Below, piece by piece: positions 55,377 through 63,978 of a DNA stretch of 64,000 bases. The stretch is from the NCBI RefSeq assembly GCF_029210495.1, contig NZ_JARGDK010000007.1, forward strand, positions 1 through 64,000, written 5' to 3'. Position 1 is the stretch's first letter, and every line of letters begins with the position of its first letter. Both the position numbers and the translations under genes were made by a program. Under the pieces are notes generated by a model that saw only the letters and a program-made list of their open reading frames with translations, ran no database searches and was not told the DNA's origin. Origin of the DNA: Pseudothioclava nitratireducens (GTDB lineage: Bacteria > Pseudomonadota > Alphaproteobacteria > Rhodobacterales > Rhodobacteraceae).

Positions 55377-55589
55377 CTAGAGCCGCGCGCCCGCCGAGGG
55401 CGCGGCGAACCGGTCGGGCAGCAGCGCCGCGATCATGCGGCGCAGGAGGCCCTGCGGGTGTTCAAGCTCTTGCGCAGGCATCGCCATCGGCGCATCGGGA
55501 AGCGCGCCCGGACCGGCCAGAAGGGCCTCGGGCGAGAGGGCGCGGGTCGCGGTTTGACGTGCCGCGACGGGAGAGAAAGGTGCGGTCAT
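55377..55589 (-). CDS. opgI: Small protein between opgG and opgH (OpgI-like)
   Basis: A 70-residue product in an open frame that overlaps opgG in ATGA and ends four bases before opgH, so it is certainly in the operon. It is rich in Ala and Pro, contains MAMPAQELEHPQGLLRR (residues 35-51) and no membrane helix. The R. sphaeroides operon has been described as opgGIH with a small opgI at this place; I assign the name by position. The MPxQ segment recalls the N-terminal tail of longer OpgH proteins, so it may be a split-off piece of OpgH. Function unknown. Confidence 0.65.
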   Translation of the reverse strand: MTAPFSPVAARQTATRALSPEALLAGPGALPDAPMAMPAQELEHPQGLLRRMIAALLPDRFAAPSAGARL

Positions 55590-57238
55590 GCCTTGATCCA
55601 TTGATAAGCCCATGTTTCGGAGAGTCTGCGTCCCCAACCCGAGAGATGAGCGGAAAGTTCCACGGTGGCGCCGTTTTCGGCATGCACGTCGAGCACGAGG
55701 CGCCAGATCCCTTGCGAAGGGATCTTGAAGAGCGTCTGGGTGACGATCTCGCCGTTATAGATGGTGGTATTGGCCTTGAGCGCGCCCTCGGGGCCGGAGG
55801 CCTCGGGCGGCAGGCCCGCGATCACGCCATCCTTGAAGTCGATGACGAATTTGCGGGTGCCATCGGTGTTCTCGACGCCCGACACACCGCCTTCGCCCGC
55901 GCGCGATGCGGTGACATGGGCGAGTTCCGCCGCCGGATCGACGGGCAGGTCGCCCCAGATCAGCCGATAGGAATATTCGCGGCTTTCGCCGGCGCGGGCT
56001 TTGTCCTCGGGGACCCAGAAGGCGACGATGTTGTCGTTCACTTCCTTGTCGGAGGGGATTTCCACAAGGCGCACCGCGCCCTTGCCCCAGTTGCCCAGCG
56101 GCTCGACGCGCAGCGAGGGGCGGCGCTCGTAATGGGCGGAGGCGTCTTGGTAGGCGTCGAAATCGCGCTCGCGCTGATGGAGGCCGAAGGCTTGCGGCGC
56201 GGTCTCGGTGAAGTAGCTCGACGCGAGGCGCGGCGGGTTCGCCAGCGGACGCCAGACCTGTTCGCCATCGGCGCGGGTGATCGCAAGGCCGTCGCTGTCA
56301 TGGACCCGTGGGCGGAAGTCGTTGAACTGATCGCGGTTGCGGTCGCCATAGAGGAACATCGAGGTCAGCGGCGCGATGCCGAGCTGGTCGATATCGGTGC
56401 GGAAAAACAGACGCGCGGTGACCTCGATCACGGTCTCGTCGCCGGGGATGATGGTGAAGCGGTAGGCGCCGGTCAGGGAGGCGCTTTCCATCGCCGCGAA
56501 GAGGGTCATGCGGCCCGCGCCCGCTGCGGGCTTTTCGATCCAGAAGCGGGTGAAGCGCGGGAACTCTTCGGCGACCGAGAGGCCGGTGTTGACTGCGAGG
56601 CCGCGTGCCGAGATGCCATAGAGCGAGCCACGGCCAAGCGCGCGGAAATAGGACGCGCCCTGAAAAGCGATCAGCTCGTCGAAAATGTCGGGGCGGTTGA
56701 GCGGGTAGTGCAGGCGGAAGCCCGCGACGCCCGGCAGGTCCATGTGCTGGGGCGCATGCTCGGCCGCCTCGCGCTCATAGATGAAGTCGTCGGTATTGAA
56801 CGCCATCGGGCGCGCGGTCTCGCCCTCGAGTTCGAACATCTGCACGGGCTCTTTGAAGAGCCAGCCGAGGTGGAAGGCGTGCAGGCGGAAGCGGCTGTCC
56901 TCGGAGGAGAAGCGTGCGCGGTCCGGGTTGAAGCGGATCAGACGGTAATCGTCATAGGTCAGCGTCGCGAGAAACCCCTCGGGCAACGTGGCGCGCGGGC
57001 CGGGTTCGGCACTGGCGGCGGCGCGCATCTCCTCGGAGAGCGCATCGAAGGAGAACGGCGGCAGTGATTGCTGCGCTGCGGCATCGGTCGGCATGGGGGC
57101 CGGCGCGGCCGGAACATCCTGCGCGCGGGCATAGCCCGACAGCCCGGTGGAGGCGCCGAGAACGGCGAGCGCCGAAAGCCCGCGCAGCAGGCTGCGGCGG
57201 GTCGGGTGCGAAAGAGCGTGGCGCGGGGTGTGATCCAT
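55586..57238 (-). CDS. opgG: Periplasmic glucan biosynthesis protein OpgG/OpgD with Tat signal
   Basis: A 550-residue periplasmic protein needed for release or branching of osmoregulated glucans. It carries a twin-arginine signal (RR at residues 14-15 in TRRSLLRG, cleavage near AYARA-type site at 39), as in OpgD, whereas E. coli OpgG uses Sec. The MdoG domain covers about 65-545, with FSFDALSEEMRAAA, YDDYRLIRFNPDRA and RFWIEKPAAGAGRMTLFAAMES. The ATG is placed at 57238 by the signal peptide; a frame extending to 57505 has no support. First gene of opgG-I-H-C. Confidence 0.93.
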   Translation of the reverse strand: MDHTPRHALSHPTRRSLLRGLSALAVLGASTGLSGYARAQDVPAAPAPMPTDAAAQQSLPPFSFDALSEEMRAAASAEPGPRATLPEGFLATLTYDDYRLIRFNPDRARFSSEDSRFRLHAFHLGWLFKEPVQMFELEGETARPMAFNTDDFIYEREAAEHAPQHMDLPGVAGFRLHYPLNRPDIFDELIAFQGASYFRALGRGSLYGISARGLAVNTGLSVAEEFPRFTRFWIEKPAAGAGRMTLFAAMESASLTGAYRFTIIPGDETVIEVTARLFFRTDIDQLGIAPLTSMFLYGDRNRDQFNDFRPRVHDSDGLAITRADGEQVWRPLANPPRLASSYFTETAPQAFGLHQRERDFDAYQDASAHYERRPSLRVEPLGNWGKGAVRLVEIPSDKEVNDNIVAFWVPEDKARAGESREYSYRLIWGDLPVDPAAELAHVTASRAGEGGVSGVENTDGTRKFVIDFKDGVIAGLPPEASGPEGALKANTTIYNGEIVTQTLFKIPSQGIWRLVLDVHAENGATVELSAHLSGWGRRLSETWAYQWIKA

Positions 57239-57702
57239 GTTTTCCGATAGTTCTAAGGGAGTTATCCGAGGGATTTCCGCCGGATTTTCGGCGATGCTAA
57301 GCCACAGAGATGGCGTTTTTGCAAGCGTCATCAACGCGCAACCCCTGTCACAGCCGCGTGACGGGATTGCAATTCGCGCAAACCTGCCGACGGGGTCGGA
57401 AAAAGGGGGCGATTTCCCGCCGATTGCTGCGCTTGCGAAGGGGAATGCGCAATTTTCTTGCGTTTCACGAAAGGGGGCGGGCCGAGGGTTCTGGCCGGGC
57501 TGCACGCGCCGGTGCCGGGGCGAGTCGCGGCAAGGCCGCGCGGGAGAATCGGTGCACTACGGGCGCTAACGTCCCGGAATCGGGGCCGGTTAGCCTTGAC
57601 ACCGGAACGGGGCGACCGCACTTAGGGTAAACCCTTTGAAAATGGCCAGAAGCGCAGGAAATGCGCCCTCGAGGCCCGCCACCCGTACGGACCGGAGAAA
57701 CG
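57239..57702. other. 464-base divergent region between opgG and the pha operon
   Basis: No convincing gene is present. A perfect TTGACA at 57596-57601 faces the pha operon, but the best -10 candidates (CACTTA or ACTTAG at 17-18 bases) are poor. On the other strand TTGCAA with TTAGCA 18 bases on (around 57300-57325) is a weak candidate for opgG. The region is large enough for osmotic or sodium-responsive control of both operons. Confidence 0.5.
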
Positions 57703-60700
57703 ATGTCGCCAGCCCTCATCGCCGCCTTGCCCTTCATCGGCGCCTGCCTGCCTGCAATTCTGATCCGCACCGGGAGAAACCATGCCGCGATGGCGGCGGG
57801 GCTGACCTCGGGGCTGGCGTTGCTGGGATTGTTGCTGCATTTGCCGACCGTTCTGGCCGGAGGCGTCGTCGAGGCGAAGTTCGAGTGGCTGCCCTGGCTT
57901 GGCCTCAACGCGAATTTCATGATCGACGGGCTGGGGATGCTGTTCGCGACGCTGATCCTTGGGATCGGGCTGCTGATCATTCTCTATGCGCGCTACTACC
58001 TGAGCAATCAGGACCCGGTGGGGCAGTTCTATACCTATCTGCTCTTGTTTCAGGGCGCGATGGTGGGCATCGTCCTTTCGGATAACATATTGCTTTTGCT
58101 TGTCTTCTGGGAGCTGACTTCGCTCTCTTCCTTCCTGCTGATCGGCTATTGGAAGCACCTGCCCGAAGGCCGTCAGGGCGCGCGGATGGCGCTGACCGTG
58201 ACGGGGATGGGGGGCTTGTCGATGATCGCGGGGATGCTGATCCTCGGGAATATCGCGGGCAGCTACGATATTTCGGTGATCCTGACCCAGAAAGAGGCGA
58301 TCCAGTCCTCGGATCTTTACCTGCCCGCGCTGATCCTGATCCTTGGTGGTGCCTTCACGAAATCCGCGCAATTCCCGTTCCATTTCTGGCTGCCGCACGC
58401 GATGGCGGCGCCGACCCCGGTCTCGGCCTATCTGCACTCGGCAACGATGGTGAAGGCGGGGCTGTTCCTGATGGCGCGGCTCTGGCCGGTTCTGGCGGGG
58501 ACGCCCGAATGGTTCTACATCGTGGCGACGACGGGTCTGATCACCATGCTGATCGGCGCGAAGATCGCGATTTTCAAGGACGATCTGAAGGCGCTTCTGG
58601 CGTTTTCGACCGTTTCGCATCTGGGGCTGATCACCTTCCTTCTGGGGCTTGGCACCAAGGCGGCGGCGATTGCGGCGGTGTTCCATATCGTCAACCACGC
58701 GACCTTCAAAGCGGCGCTCTTCATGACGGCGGGCATCGTCGATCACGAGGCGCATACGCGGGACCTGAAGCGTCTGGGCGGGCTGCGGCATCTGATGCCA
58801 GTGACCTTCGTGATCGGCACGATTGCGGCGCTGTCGATGGCGGGGATTCCCCTTTTCAACGGCTTCCTGTCGAAGGAGCTGATGCTGGAAGAGGCCGCGC
58901 ATACGGTCTGGGCGGGGAGTGCGTGGATCGTGCCGCTGGTGGCAGCGGTCGCGGCGCTGTTCTCTGCGGCCTATTCGTTCCGGTTCATCGCGCATGGCTT
59001 CCTTGGCCCGGTGCGCGACGACTATCCGCACAAGCCCCATGATCCGGGCTTTGGCATGTGGGCCTCGCCCGCGTTCCTCGTCATTCTGGTGCTGCTGATC
59101 GGGATCATGCCCGCGACCTTCGCCGGTTGGATCGTCGATATGGCGGCGGGTGCGGTGATCGGTGAGGCGGTCCATACACATCTGGCGATCTGGCACGGGG
59201 TCACGCCCGCGCTGATGATGTCTGTGGTCGCGGTGGTGGGCGGTCTGATCCTTTTGGCGATGTTCAAGCCGCTGAAGGCGCTCTGGGAGGCGACCCCGCG
59301 CCCCGAGGCCAAGGTGATCTTCGAGGCGATTGTCGCGGTGGTTCAGCGCGCTTCGGATTGGGTCACGGCGGCGCTGCATAACGGCTCGATGGCACGCTAT
59401 CTGATCCTGTTTACCGCCGGTTCGCTGGCTGCGGGCGTCTGGGCGTGGTCGGGCGGCGCGATGGGGCCGCCCACGCGTGAGATGCTGCCTGTGACGCCGG
59501 TCGCGATTGTCGGCTGGATCATGCTGGTGACGGCGGCCGGGTCGGTCGTGGCGTTCCACCACAACCGCATCCTTGCGCTGGTGCTGATCGGGATCGTCGG
59601 GCTGATCGTCTCGGTGTGCTTCATCTATCTCTCGGCCCCCGACCTTGCGCTCACGCAGCTTTCGGTCGAGGTGGTCACCGCCGTGCTGATGCTCTTGGCG
59701 CTGAACTTCCTGCCCAAGGTCACGCAGCGCGGCGTCGGTCAGATGCGCCATGTGTTCGATATCGCGCTGGCCTCGGTCACCGGGCTTGGCACCGGGCTTT
59801 TGATCTACGCGCTGATGATGCGCGATTTCGCCTTCCCGACGATGTCGGGCTATCATCTGGCCAATTCCTACAATCTGGGGGGCGGCACGAATGTGGTGAA
59901 CGTGATCCTCGTGGATTTCCGGGGCTACGACACCTATGGCGAGGTGATCGTGTTGGGCATCGCGGCGCTGGTGATCTTTGCGCTGACCGAGGCGCTGTTG
60001 CAGGGGGCTTCGTCGCGCAAGCTGATCGCGTGGCGGCCCGATGTGGCACGGGCGGGCGACAAGCACCCGATCATGCTGCTGATCGGGACGCGGGTGATGA
60101 TGCCGATTGCGCTTTTGGTGGGCGTGTTCATCTTCCTGCGCGGGCATAACCTGCCGGGCGGGGGCTTTATCGCAGGTCTGGTCGTCTCGATTGCGCTCGT
60201 GATGCAATACATGGCGTCGGGCTTTGCGTGGACGCAGGCGCGGCAGAAGGTCTATTACCACGTGCTGATCGGGCTGGGCGTGCTGGCGGCGGGCATCACG
60301 GGTATTGGGGCGTGGTTCGCTGGCAAGCCGTTCCTGACCTCGGCCTATGGCTATGTGAAACTGCCGGGCCTTGAGGAATTCGAACTGGCCACGGCGGCGG
60401 GCTTTGATCTTGGCGTGTTCCTGGGCGTTGTCGGCTCGGTGCTGCTGGCGCTTGGCGGTCTGAGCCGTCTGGCGCGGCGCGCGGCGGTCGGGGCAGAGCC
60501 GGTCTACGCCCATATCGTCGCCGAGAAGCCCGAGGCGCGCAGCCCCGAGGAGCTGAACCCGTTCCCGCGCGAGACGCTCTTGCCGAAACGCTTCGCTGAG
60601 GCGCGCGGCTATACGAGTGCGCGCAATGACGACGCGCCGCCACCGGACGATCCGCCCAAACCCAAAACCAAGAAGAAGAAATCGAAGAAAGGGGAGGCGC

Positions 60701-60705
60701 AGTAA
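57703..60705 (+). CDS. phaA: Na+(K+)/H+ antiporter subunit A/B fusion (PhaAB, MrpAB)
   Basis: A 1000-residue membrane protein. The first 500 residues are the NuoL/MrpA antiporter domain (MIDGLGMLFATLI, FWELTSLSSFLLIGYW, FWLPHAMAAPTPVSAYLHSATMVKAGLFL, FKDDLKALLAFSTVSHLG); the rest adds MrpA C-terminal helices and, at about 785-940, an MrpB-like segment (TRVMMPIALLVGVFIFLRGHNLPGGGF). The end is a cytosolic Lys/Pro-rich tail. GGAGAAACG precedes the ATG at 57703. Overlaps phaC by one base. Confidence 0.95.
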   Translation: MSPALIAALPFIGACLPAILIRTGRNHAAMAAGLTSGLALLGLLLHLPTVLAGGVVEAKFEWLPWLGLNANFMIDGLGMLFATLILGIGLLIILYARYYLSNQDPVGQFYTYLLLFQGAMVGIVLSDNILLLLVFWELTSLSSFLLIGYWKHLPEGRQGARMALTVTGMGGLSMIAGMLILGNIAGSYDISVILTQKEAIQSSDLYLPALILILGGAFTKSAQFPFHFWLPHAMAAPTPVSAYLHSATMVKAGLFLMARLWPVLAGTPEWFYIVATTGLITMLIGAKIAIFKDDLKALLAFSTVSHLGLITFLLGLGTKAAAIAAVFHIVNHATFKAALFMTAGIVDHEAHTRDLKRLGGLRHLMPVTFVIGTIAALSMAGIPLFNGFLSKELMLEEAAHTVWAGSAWIVPLVAAVAALFSAAYSFRFIAHGFLGPVRDDYPHKPHDPGFGMWASPAFLVILVLLIGIMPATFAGWIVDMAAGAVIGEAVHTHLAIWHGVTPALMMSVVAVVGGLILLAMFKPLKALWEATPRPEAKVIFEAIVAVVQRASDWVTAALHNGSMARYLILFTAGSLAAGVWAWSGGAMGPPTREMLPVTPVAIVGWIMLVTAAGSVVAFHHNRILALVLIGIVGLIVSVCFIYLSAPDLALTQLSVEVVTAVLMLLALNFLPKVTQRGVGQMRHVFDIALASVTGLGTGLLIYALMMRDFAFPTMSGYHLANSYNLGGGTNVVNVILVDFRGYDTYGEVIVLGIAALVIFALTEALLQGASSRKLIAWRPDVARAGDKHPIMLLIGTRVMMPIALLVGVFIFLRGHNLPGGGFIAGLVVSIALVMQYMASGFAWTQARQKVYYHVLIGLGVLAAGITGIGAWFAGKPFLTSAYGYVKLPGLEEFELATAAGFDLGVFLGVVGSVLLALGGLSRLARRAAVGAEPVYAHIVAEKPEARSPEELNPFPRETLLPKRFAEARGYTSARNDDAPPPDDPPKPKTKKKKSKKGEAQ

Positions 60706-61052
60706 TGGAAGCTCTTGTTGCAAGCGCCATCGGCGTGATGACCGCGGCGGGGATCTACCTGATCCTGCGGATGCGCACCTTCCCGGTCGTTCTGGGGATG
60801 GCGATGCTGTCCTATGCGGTGAACATCTTCCTCTTCGCCACGGGGCGGCTGGCGGTGAACCTGCCGCCGATCCTCGACCATGCCGGGGCAGAGACGGCGG
60901 GCTATACCGACCCGATCCCGCAGGCGCTGGTGCTGACGGCCATCGTGATCTCCTTCGGGATGACGGCGGTGGTGGTGATGCTGTCGCTGGGTGCCTTTGT
61001 GGAGGCGGGCAATGACCGGATCGACCTCGATGAAGAGGAGGCCGATCAATGA
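60705..61052 (+). CDS. phaC: Antiporter subunit C (PhaC/MrpC)
   Basis: A 115-residue NuoK-like subunit with three membrane helices. VVLGMAMLSYAVNIFLFATGR and PIPQALVLTAIVISFGMTAVVVMLSL are family motifs. The acidic tail (DLDEEEADQ) is cytoplasmic. It is joined to phaA by one shared base and to phaD by a four-base overlap. Confidence 0.94.
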   Translation: MEALVASAIGVMTAAGIYLILRMRTFPVVLGMAMLSYAVNIFLFATGRLAVNLPPILDHAGAETAGYTDPIPQALVLTAIVISFGMTAVVVMLSLGAFVEAGNDRIDLDEEEADQ

Positions 61053-62743
61053 TGGGACATTGGATGGTCGCGCCGGTGGTCCTTCCGGCGTTCCTCGCAC
61101 CGCTGATCGTGCTGTGGATGCGGTTCGACCTGCGCACGCAGCGCGTCTTCTCGGTCGCGGGGATGGTCGCACTTCTGGTGCTGTCGATCGTGTTGGCGGT
61201 CTCGGCCACGCAGAACCCGCCCGAGGTCTACCGGCTTGGCAACTGGGAGGCGCCTTTCGGCATCGTCCTCGTGCTCGACCGGCTTTCGGCGCTGATGCTG
61301 GTGCTGACGGCGAGCCTTGGGCTTGCGGTGGTGCTCTATGCGATCGGCTCGGGCTGGGATAAGCGCGGCTGGCATTTCCACTCGCTCATGCAGTTCCAGA
61401 TGATGGGGGTGAACGGCGCGTTTCTGACAGGCGATGCGTTCAACCTCTTCGTGTTCTTCGAGGTGCTTTTGATCGCCTCCTATGGCCTGATGATCCATGG
61501 CGGCGGCGAGAAGCGGCTCAAGGCGGGCGTGCAATATGTCGTCTATAACCTTGCCGGTTCGACGCTGTTCCTGTTCGCGCTGGGCACGATCTATGCGGTG
61601 ACCGGCACGCTGAACATGGCGGACCTCGCGCAGAAGGTGGCGCAGATGTCGCCCGGGGATACGGCGCTTCTGCGTGTAGGTGCGGTGCTTTTGATGCTGG
61701 TCTTCGCGGTCAAGGCGGCGCTGGTGCCGTTCCAGTTCTGGCTGCCCGCGACCTATACCAACGCGCCGGGTCCGGTGGCCGCGCTTTTTGCGATCATGAC
61801 CAAGGTCGGCGTCTACGCCATCGTCCGAATCTATACGCTGATCTTCCCGGCGGATGGCATCACGGGCGGCCTTGCGGGCGAGGTGCTGCTGCCCGCCGCG
61901 CTGGTGTCGCTGGTGATCGGGATGGTCGGCGTGCTGGGCGCGCGCGACATGGGCCGCCTGGTCGCCTATTCGGTGATCGGCTCGGTCGGCACGATGATGC
62001 TCGCCTTCAGCCAGTTCGATCAGGCCGCGACCGGGGCGGGGCTTTACTACATGATCCATTCGACGCTGGCGGCGGCGGCGCTGTTCCTCATCGCCGATCT
62101 CGTCAAGGAGCGCCGGGGCGCCGATGGTCTCGCGATCCGGCCTGCGCCGAAGATGATCAACCACGGACTCCTGTCGGGGATGTTCTTTGCCGCCGCCATC
62201 GCCATGGCGGGGATGCCGCCCTTGTCGGGTTTCCTTGGCAAGCTGATGATCCTCGACGCGTTGCGCGGTGAGTGGCTGGTCTGGGCGGCGATCCTGATTA
62301 CCTCGTTGATCGCCATCGTGGGCTTTGGCCGCGCGGGGTCCGAGGTGTTCTGGAAATCCTATGCCGCCGAGGGCGAAACCCCCGAGGGGCCGAAGGACGC
62401 CTCGTCGCCGGGTCTGGCCTTTACCGCGGCGGGTGGGCTTCTGGCGGGGCTGGTCGCCATGACGGTGCTGGCCGGTCCGCTGAGCGGTTGGCTGCAAGGC
62501 ACTGCCGCCCAGCTTCACGCGCCGCAAGCCTATATCTCGGCGGTGATGGATGGCGCCTATGAACGCGCCATGGAGGCCGAGCGCGCCTATTACGAGAAGA
62601 AGGGCTACGGCTCTGACCACGGGGCCGAGCCGCATGTCGCCTTAGAGGCCGAGGTGCAGGAAGAGGCCGCCGATACGGGCCATGACACGGGCTATGACAC
62701 GGGCCACGACACGGGCGCGAGCGCGCCCGCCGCGGCGCATTGA
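61049..62743 (+). CDS. phaD: Antiporter subunit D (PhaD/MrpD)
   Basis: A 564-residue NuoN/NuoM-like subunit of the Mrp-type antiporter. FNLFVFFEVLLIASYGLMIHGG, KAALVPFQFWLPATYTNAPGPVAALFAIMTKVGVYAI and VAYSVIGSVGTMMLAF are conserved, including the lysine and glutamate of the proton path. The C-terminus is unusual: about 25 residues include four DTG[HY]-type repeats (D542 onwards) absent from ordinary MrpD. Confidence 0.95.
   Translation: MMGHWMVAPVVLPAFLAPLIVLWMRFDLRTQRVFSVAGMVALLVLSIVLAVSATQNPPEVYRLGNWEAPFGIVLVLDRLSALMLVLTASLGLAVVLYAIGSGWDKRGWHFHSLMQFQMMGVNGAFLTGDAFNLFVFFEVLLIASYGLMIHGGGEKRLKAGVQYVVYNLAGSTLFLFALGTIYAVTGTLNMADLAQKVAQMSPGDTALLRVGAVLLMLVFAVKAALVPFQFWLPATYTNAPGPVAALFAIMTKVGVYAIVRIYTLIFPADGITGGLAGEVLLPAALVSLVIGMVGVLGARDMGRLVAYSVIGSVGTMMLAFSQFDQAATGAGLYYMIHSTLAAAALFLIADLVKERRGADGLAIRPAPKMINHGLLSGMFFAAAIAMAGMPPLSGFLGKLMILDALRGEWLVWAAILITSLIAIVGFGRAGSEVFWKSYAAEGETPEGPKDASSPGLAFTAAGGLLAGLVAMTVLAGPLSGWLQGTAAQLHAPQAYISAVMDGAYERAMEAERAYYEKKGYGSDHGAEPHVALEAEVQEEAADTGHDTGYDTGHDTGASAPAAAH
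62672..62716 (+). repeat. 12-base tandem repeat in the phaD 3-prime end
   Basis: Four units of GAYACGGGC plus CAT, TAT or CAC encode Asp-Thr-Gly-His/Tyr. The near-identical codons suggest recent slippage expansion. The repeat stays in frame, so copy-number changes would only alter tail length. Confidence 0.8.
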
Positions 62744-62756
62744 GAAGGAGGCAGGA

Positions 62757-63248
62757 ATGATCCGCAAATTGCTCCCGCACCCGCATCTGACGCTGCTCCT
62801 GACGGTGGTCTGGCTGCTTTTGGCCAATAGCTACACGATGAACTCGCTGGTCTTCGGCGTGATCATGGGGCTGGTGATCCCGTGGGTGACCGCGCCTTAC
62901 TGGCCCGACCGCCCGGTGATCCGCCGCTTTCCGAAGATCGTGGAATATGTGCTGATCGTGCTGTGGGACATCATCGTCTCGAACCTCGTGGTGGCCAAGA
63001 TCGTGCTGTTCATGCCGAAATCGAAGCTGCAACCGGCATGGGTGACGGTGCCGCTCGATCTGGTAGAGCCGGAATCGATCACGGTGCTTGCCGGCACGAT
63101 CACGATGACGCCCGGCACGCTCACCGCCGAGATCGCGGCGGATGGGCATAGCCTCCTGGTGCATTGCCTGCACGCGCCCGATCCCGACGGGGTGCGCGAC
63201 GACATCAAGGCCCGCTACGAACGCCGCCTGAAGGAGATTTTCGAATGA
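62757..63248 (+). CDS. phaE: Antiporter subunit E (PhaE/MrpE)
   Basis: MrpE (163 residues) has two or three N-terminal helices (LTLLLTVVWLLLANS) and the cytoplasmic domain with IVEYVLIVLWDIIVSNLVVAKIVL and VPLDL-EPESITVLAGTITMTPGTLTAEI, diagnostic of the family. AAGGAGGCAGG stands before the ATG at 62757. Overlaps phaF in ATGA. Confidence 0.93.
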   Translation: MIRKLLPHPHLTLLLTVVWLLLANSYTMNSLVFGVIMGLVIPWVTAPYWPDRPVIRRFPKIVEYVLIVLWDIIVSNLVVAKIVLFMPKSKLQPAWVTVPLDLVEPESITVLAGTITMTPGTLTAEIAADGHSLLVHCLHAPDPDGVRDDIKARYERRLKEIFE

Positions 63249-63514
63249 TCACCTATGCGCTGATATTCGCGATTTCATGCTTTTCCGTGGCCCTGCTGTT
63301 CAACCTCTACCGCGTCGTGCACGCGCCGGGTGTGACCGACCGGGTGCTGGCTCTCGACACGATGGCGATCAATGCGATCGGGCTTCTGGTGCTGTTCGGT
63401 ATCTGGGAAGGCACGGCGATCTTCTTCGAGGCTTCGATCCTCTACGCGATGACCGGGTTCGTGGCGACCGTGGCTTACGCGAAATTCCTGCTGCGCGGCG
63501 ATATCATCGAGTGA
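63245..63514 (+). CDS. phaF: Antiporter subunit F (PhaF/MrpF)
   Basis: A short three-helix subunit (89 residues). FNLYRVVHAPGVTDRVLALDTMAINAIGLLVLFG matches the MrpF signature, including the conserved Asp in the second half. Lies between phaE (four-base overlap) and phaG (seven-base gap). Confidence 0.94.
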   Translation: MITYALIFAISCFSVALLFNLYRVVHAPGVTDRVLALDTMAINAIGLLVLFGIWEGTAIFFEASILYAMTGFVATVAYAKFLLRGDIIE

Positions 63515-63521
63515 GGGCGAT

Positions 63522-63926
63522 ATGGAACTGTTCTGGGAAATCCTGATCTCTGCACTGCTCGTGATCGGCGGGTTCTTTGGCCTCGTCGGCAGCTTCGGGC
63601 TGGTCAAACTGCCCGACCCGATGACGCGGCTGCACGCGCCGACCAAGGCGGCGACGCTGGGCGTGGGCGCGGTGCTGATCGCGTCGATGATCTGGTTCGG
63701 CGTGTTCAAGGACGATCTGACCCTGCATGAGCTGATGATCACGATCTTCCTGTTCCTGACCGCGCCGATCAGCGCGCATTTCATCGCCAAGGCCAATATC
63801 TTCAAGGACTGGCCCTCCGACAAACTCCCGCGCCCGCATGGCGAGGGCGAATGGGCGGTGCATCAGGCCGATGCCGACACCTCGGCCGAGGAACTCGAAG
63901 AGGCGGAAGAGGCCCGCAAAGGCTGA
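63522..63926 (+). CDS. phaG: Antiporter subunit G (PhaG/MrpG)
   Basis: MrpG (134 residues). GGFFGLVGSFGLVKLPDPMTRLHAPTKAATLGVG is diagnostic. Three helices are followed by a 40-residue hydrophilic tail ending in a Glu-rich segment (AEELEEAEEARKG). It completes the A/B-C-D-E-F-G set. A palindromic element follows. Confidence 0.94.
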   Translation: MELFWEILISALLVIGGFFGLVGSFGLVKLPDPMTRLHAPTKAATLGVGAVLIASMIWFGVFKDDLTLHELMITIFLFLTAPISAHFIAKANIFKDWPSDKLPRPHGEGEWAVHQADADTSAEELEEAEEARKG

Positions 63927-63940
63927 TCCCATCCAATCGC

Positions 63941-63978
63941 TTGAAATATCCCGGGGGTCCGGGGGGCAGAGCCCCCGG
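63941..63978 (+). repeat. G/C palindrome after phaG (repeat-like, possible terminator)
   Basis: After TTGAAATATCCCGGGGGT, CCGGGGG (63959-63965) pairs with CCCCCGG (63972-63978). The general form, TTGAAATATCCCGGGGGTCC plus a GGGGGC-loop-GCCCCC stem, recalls palindromes that I remember as frequent between genes in Rhodobacterales genomes. It has no T run. Confidence 0.5.

Noticed and set aside
53519-57067. A 1182-codon open frame on the plus strand across opgC, opgH, opgI and opgG
   Set aside because: It is antisense to four recognisable genes; the product is low-complexity Gly/Arg/Glu and His-rich with no domain, as expected for a GC-rich shadow frame.
57622-61209. A 1195-codon open frame on the minus strand opposite phaA-phaC
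   Set aside because: Antisense to well-supported antiporter genes; the translation is Arg/Gln/His-rich without any family motif.
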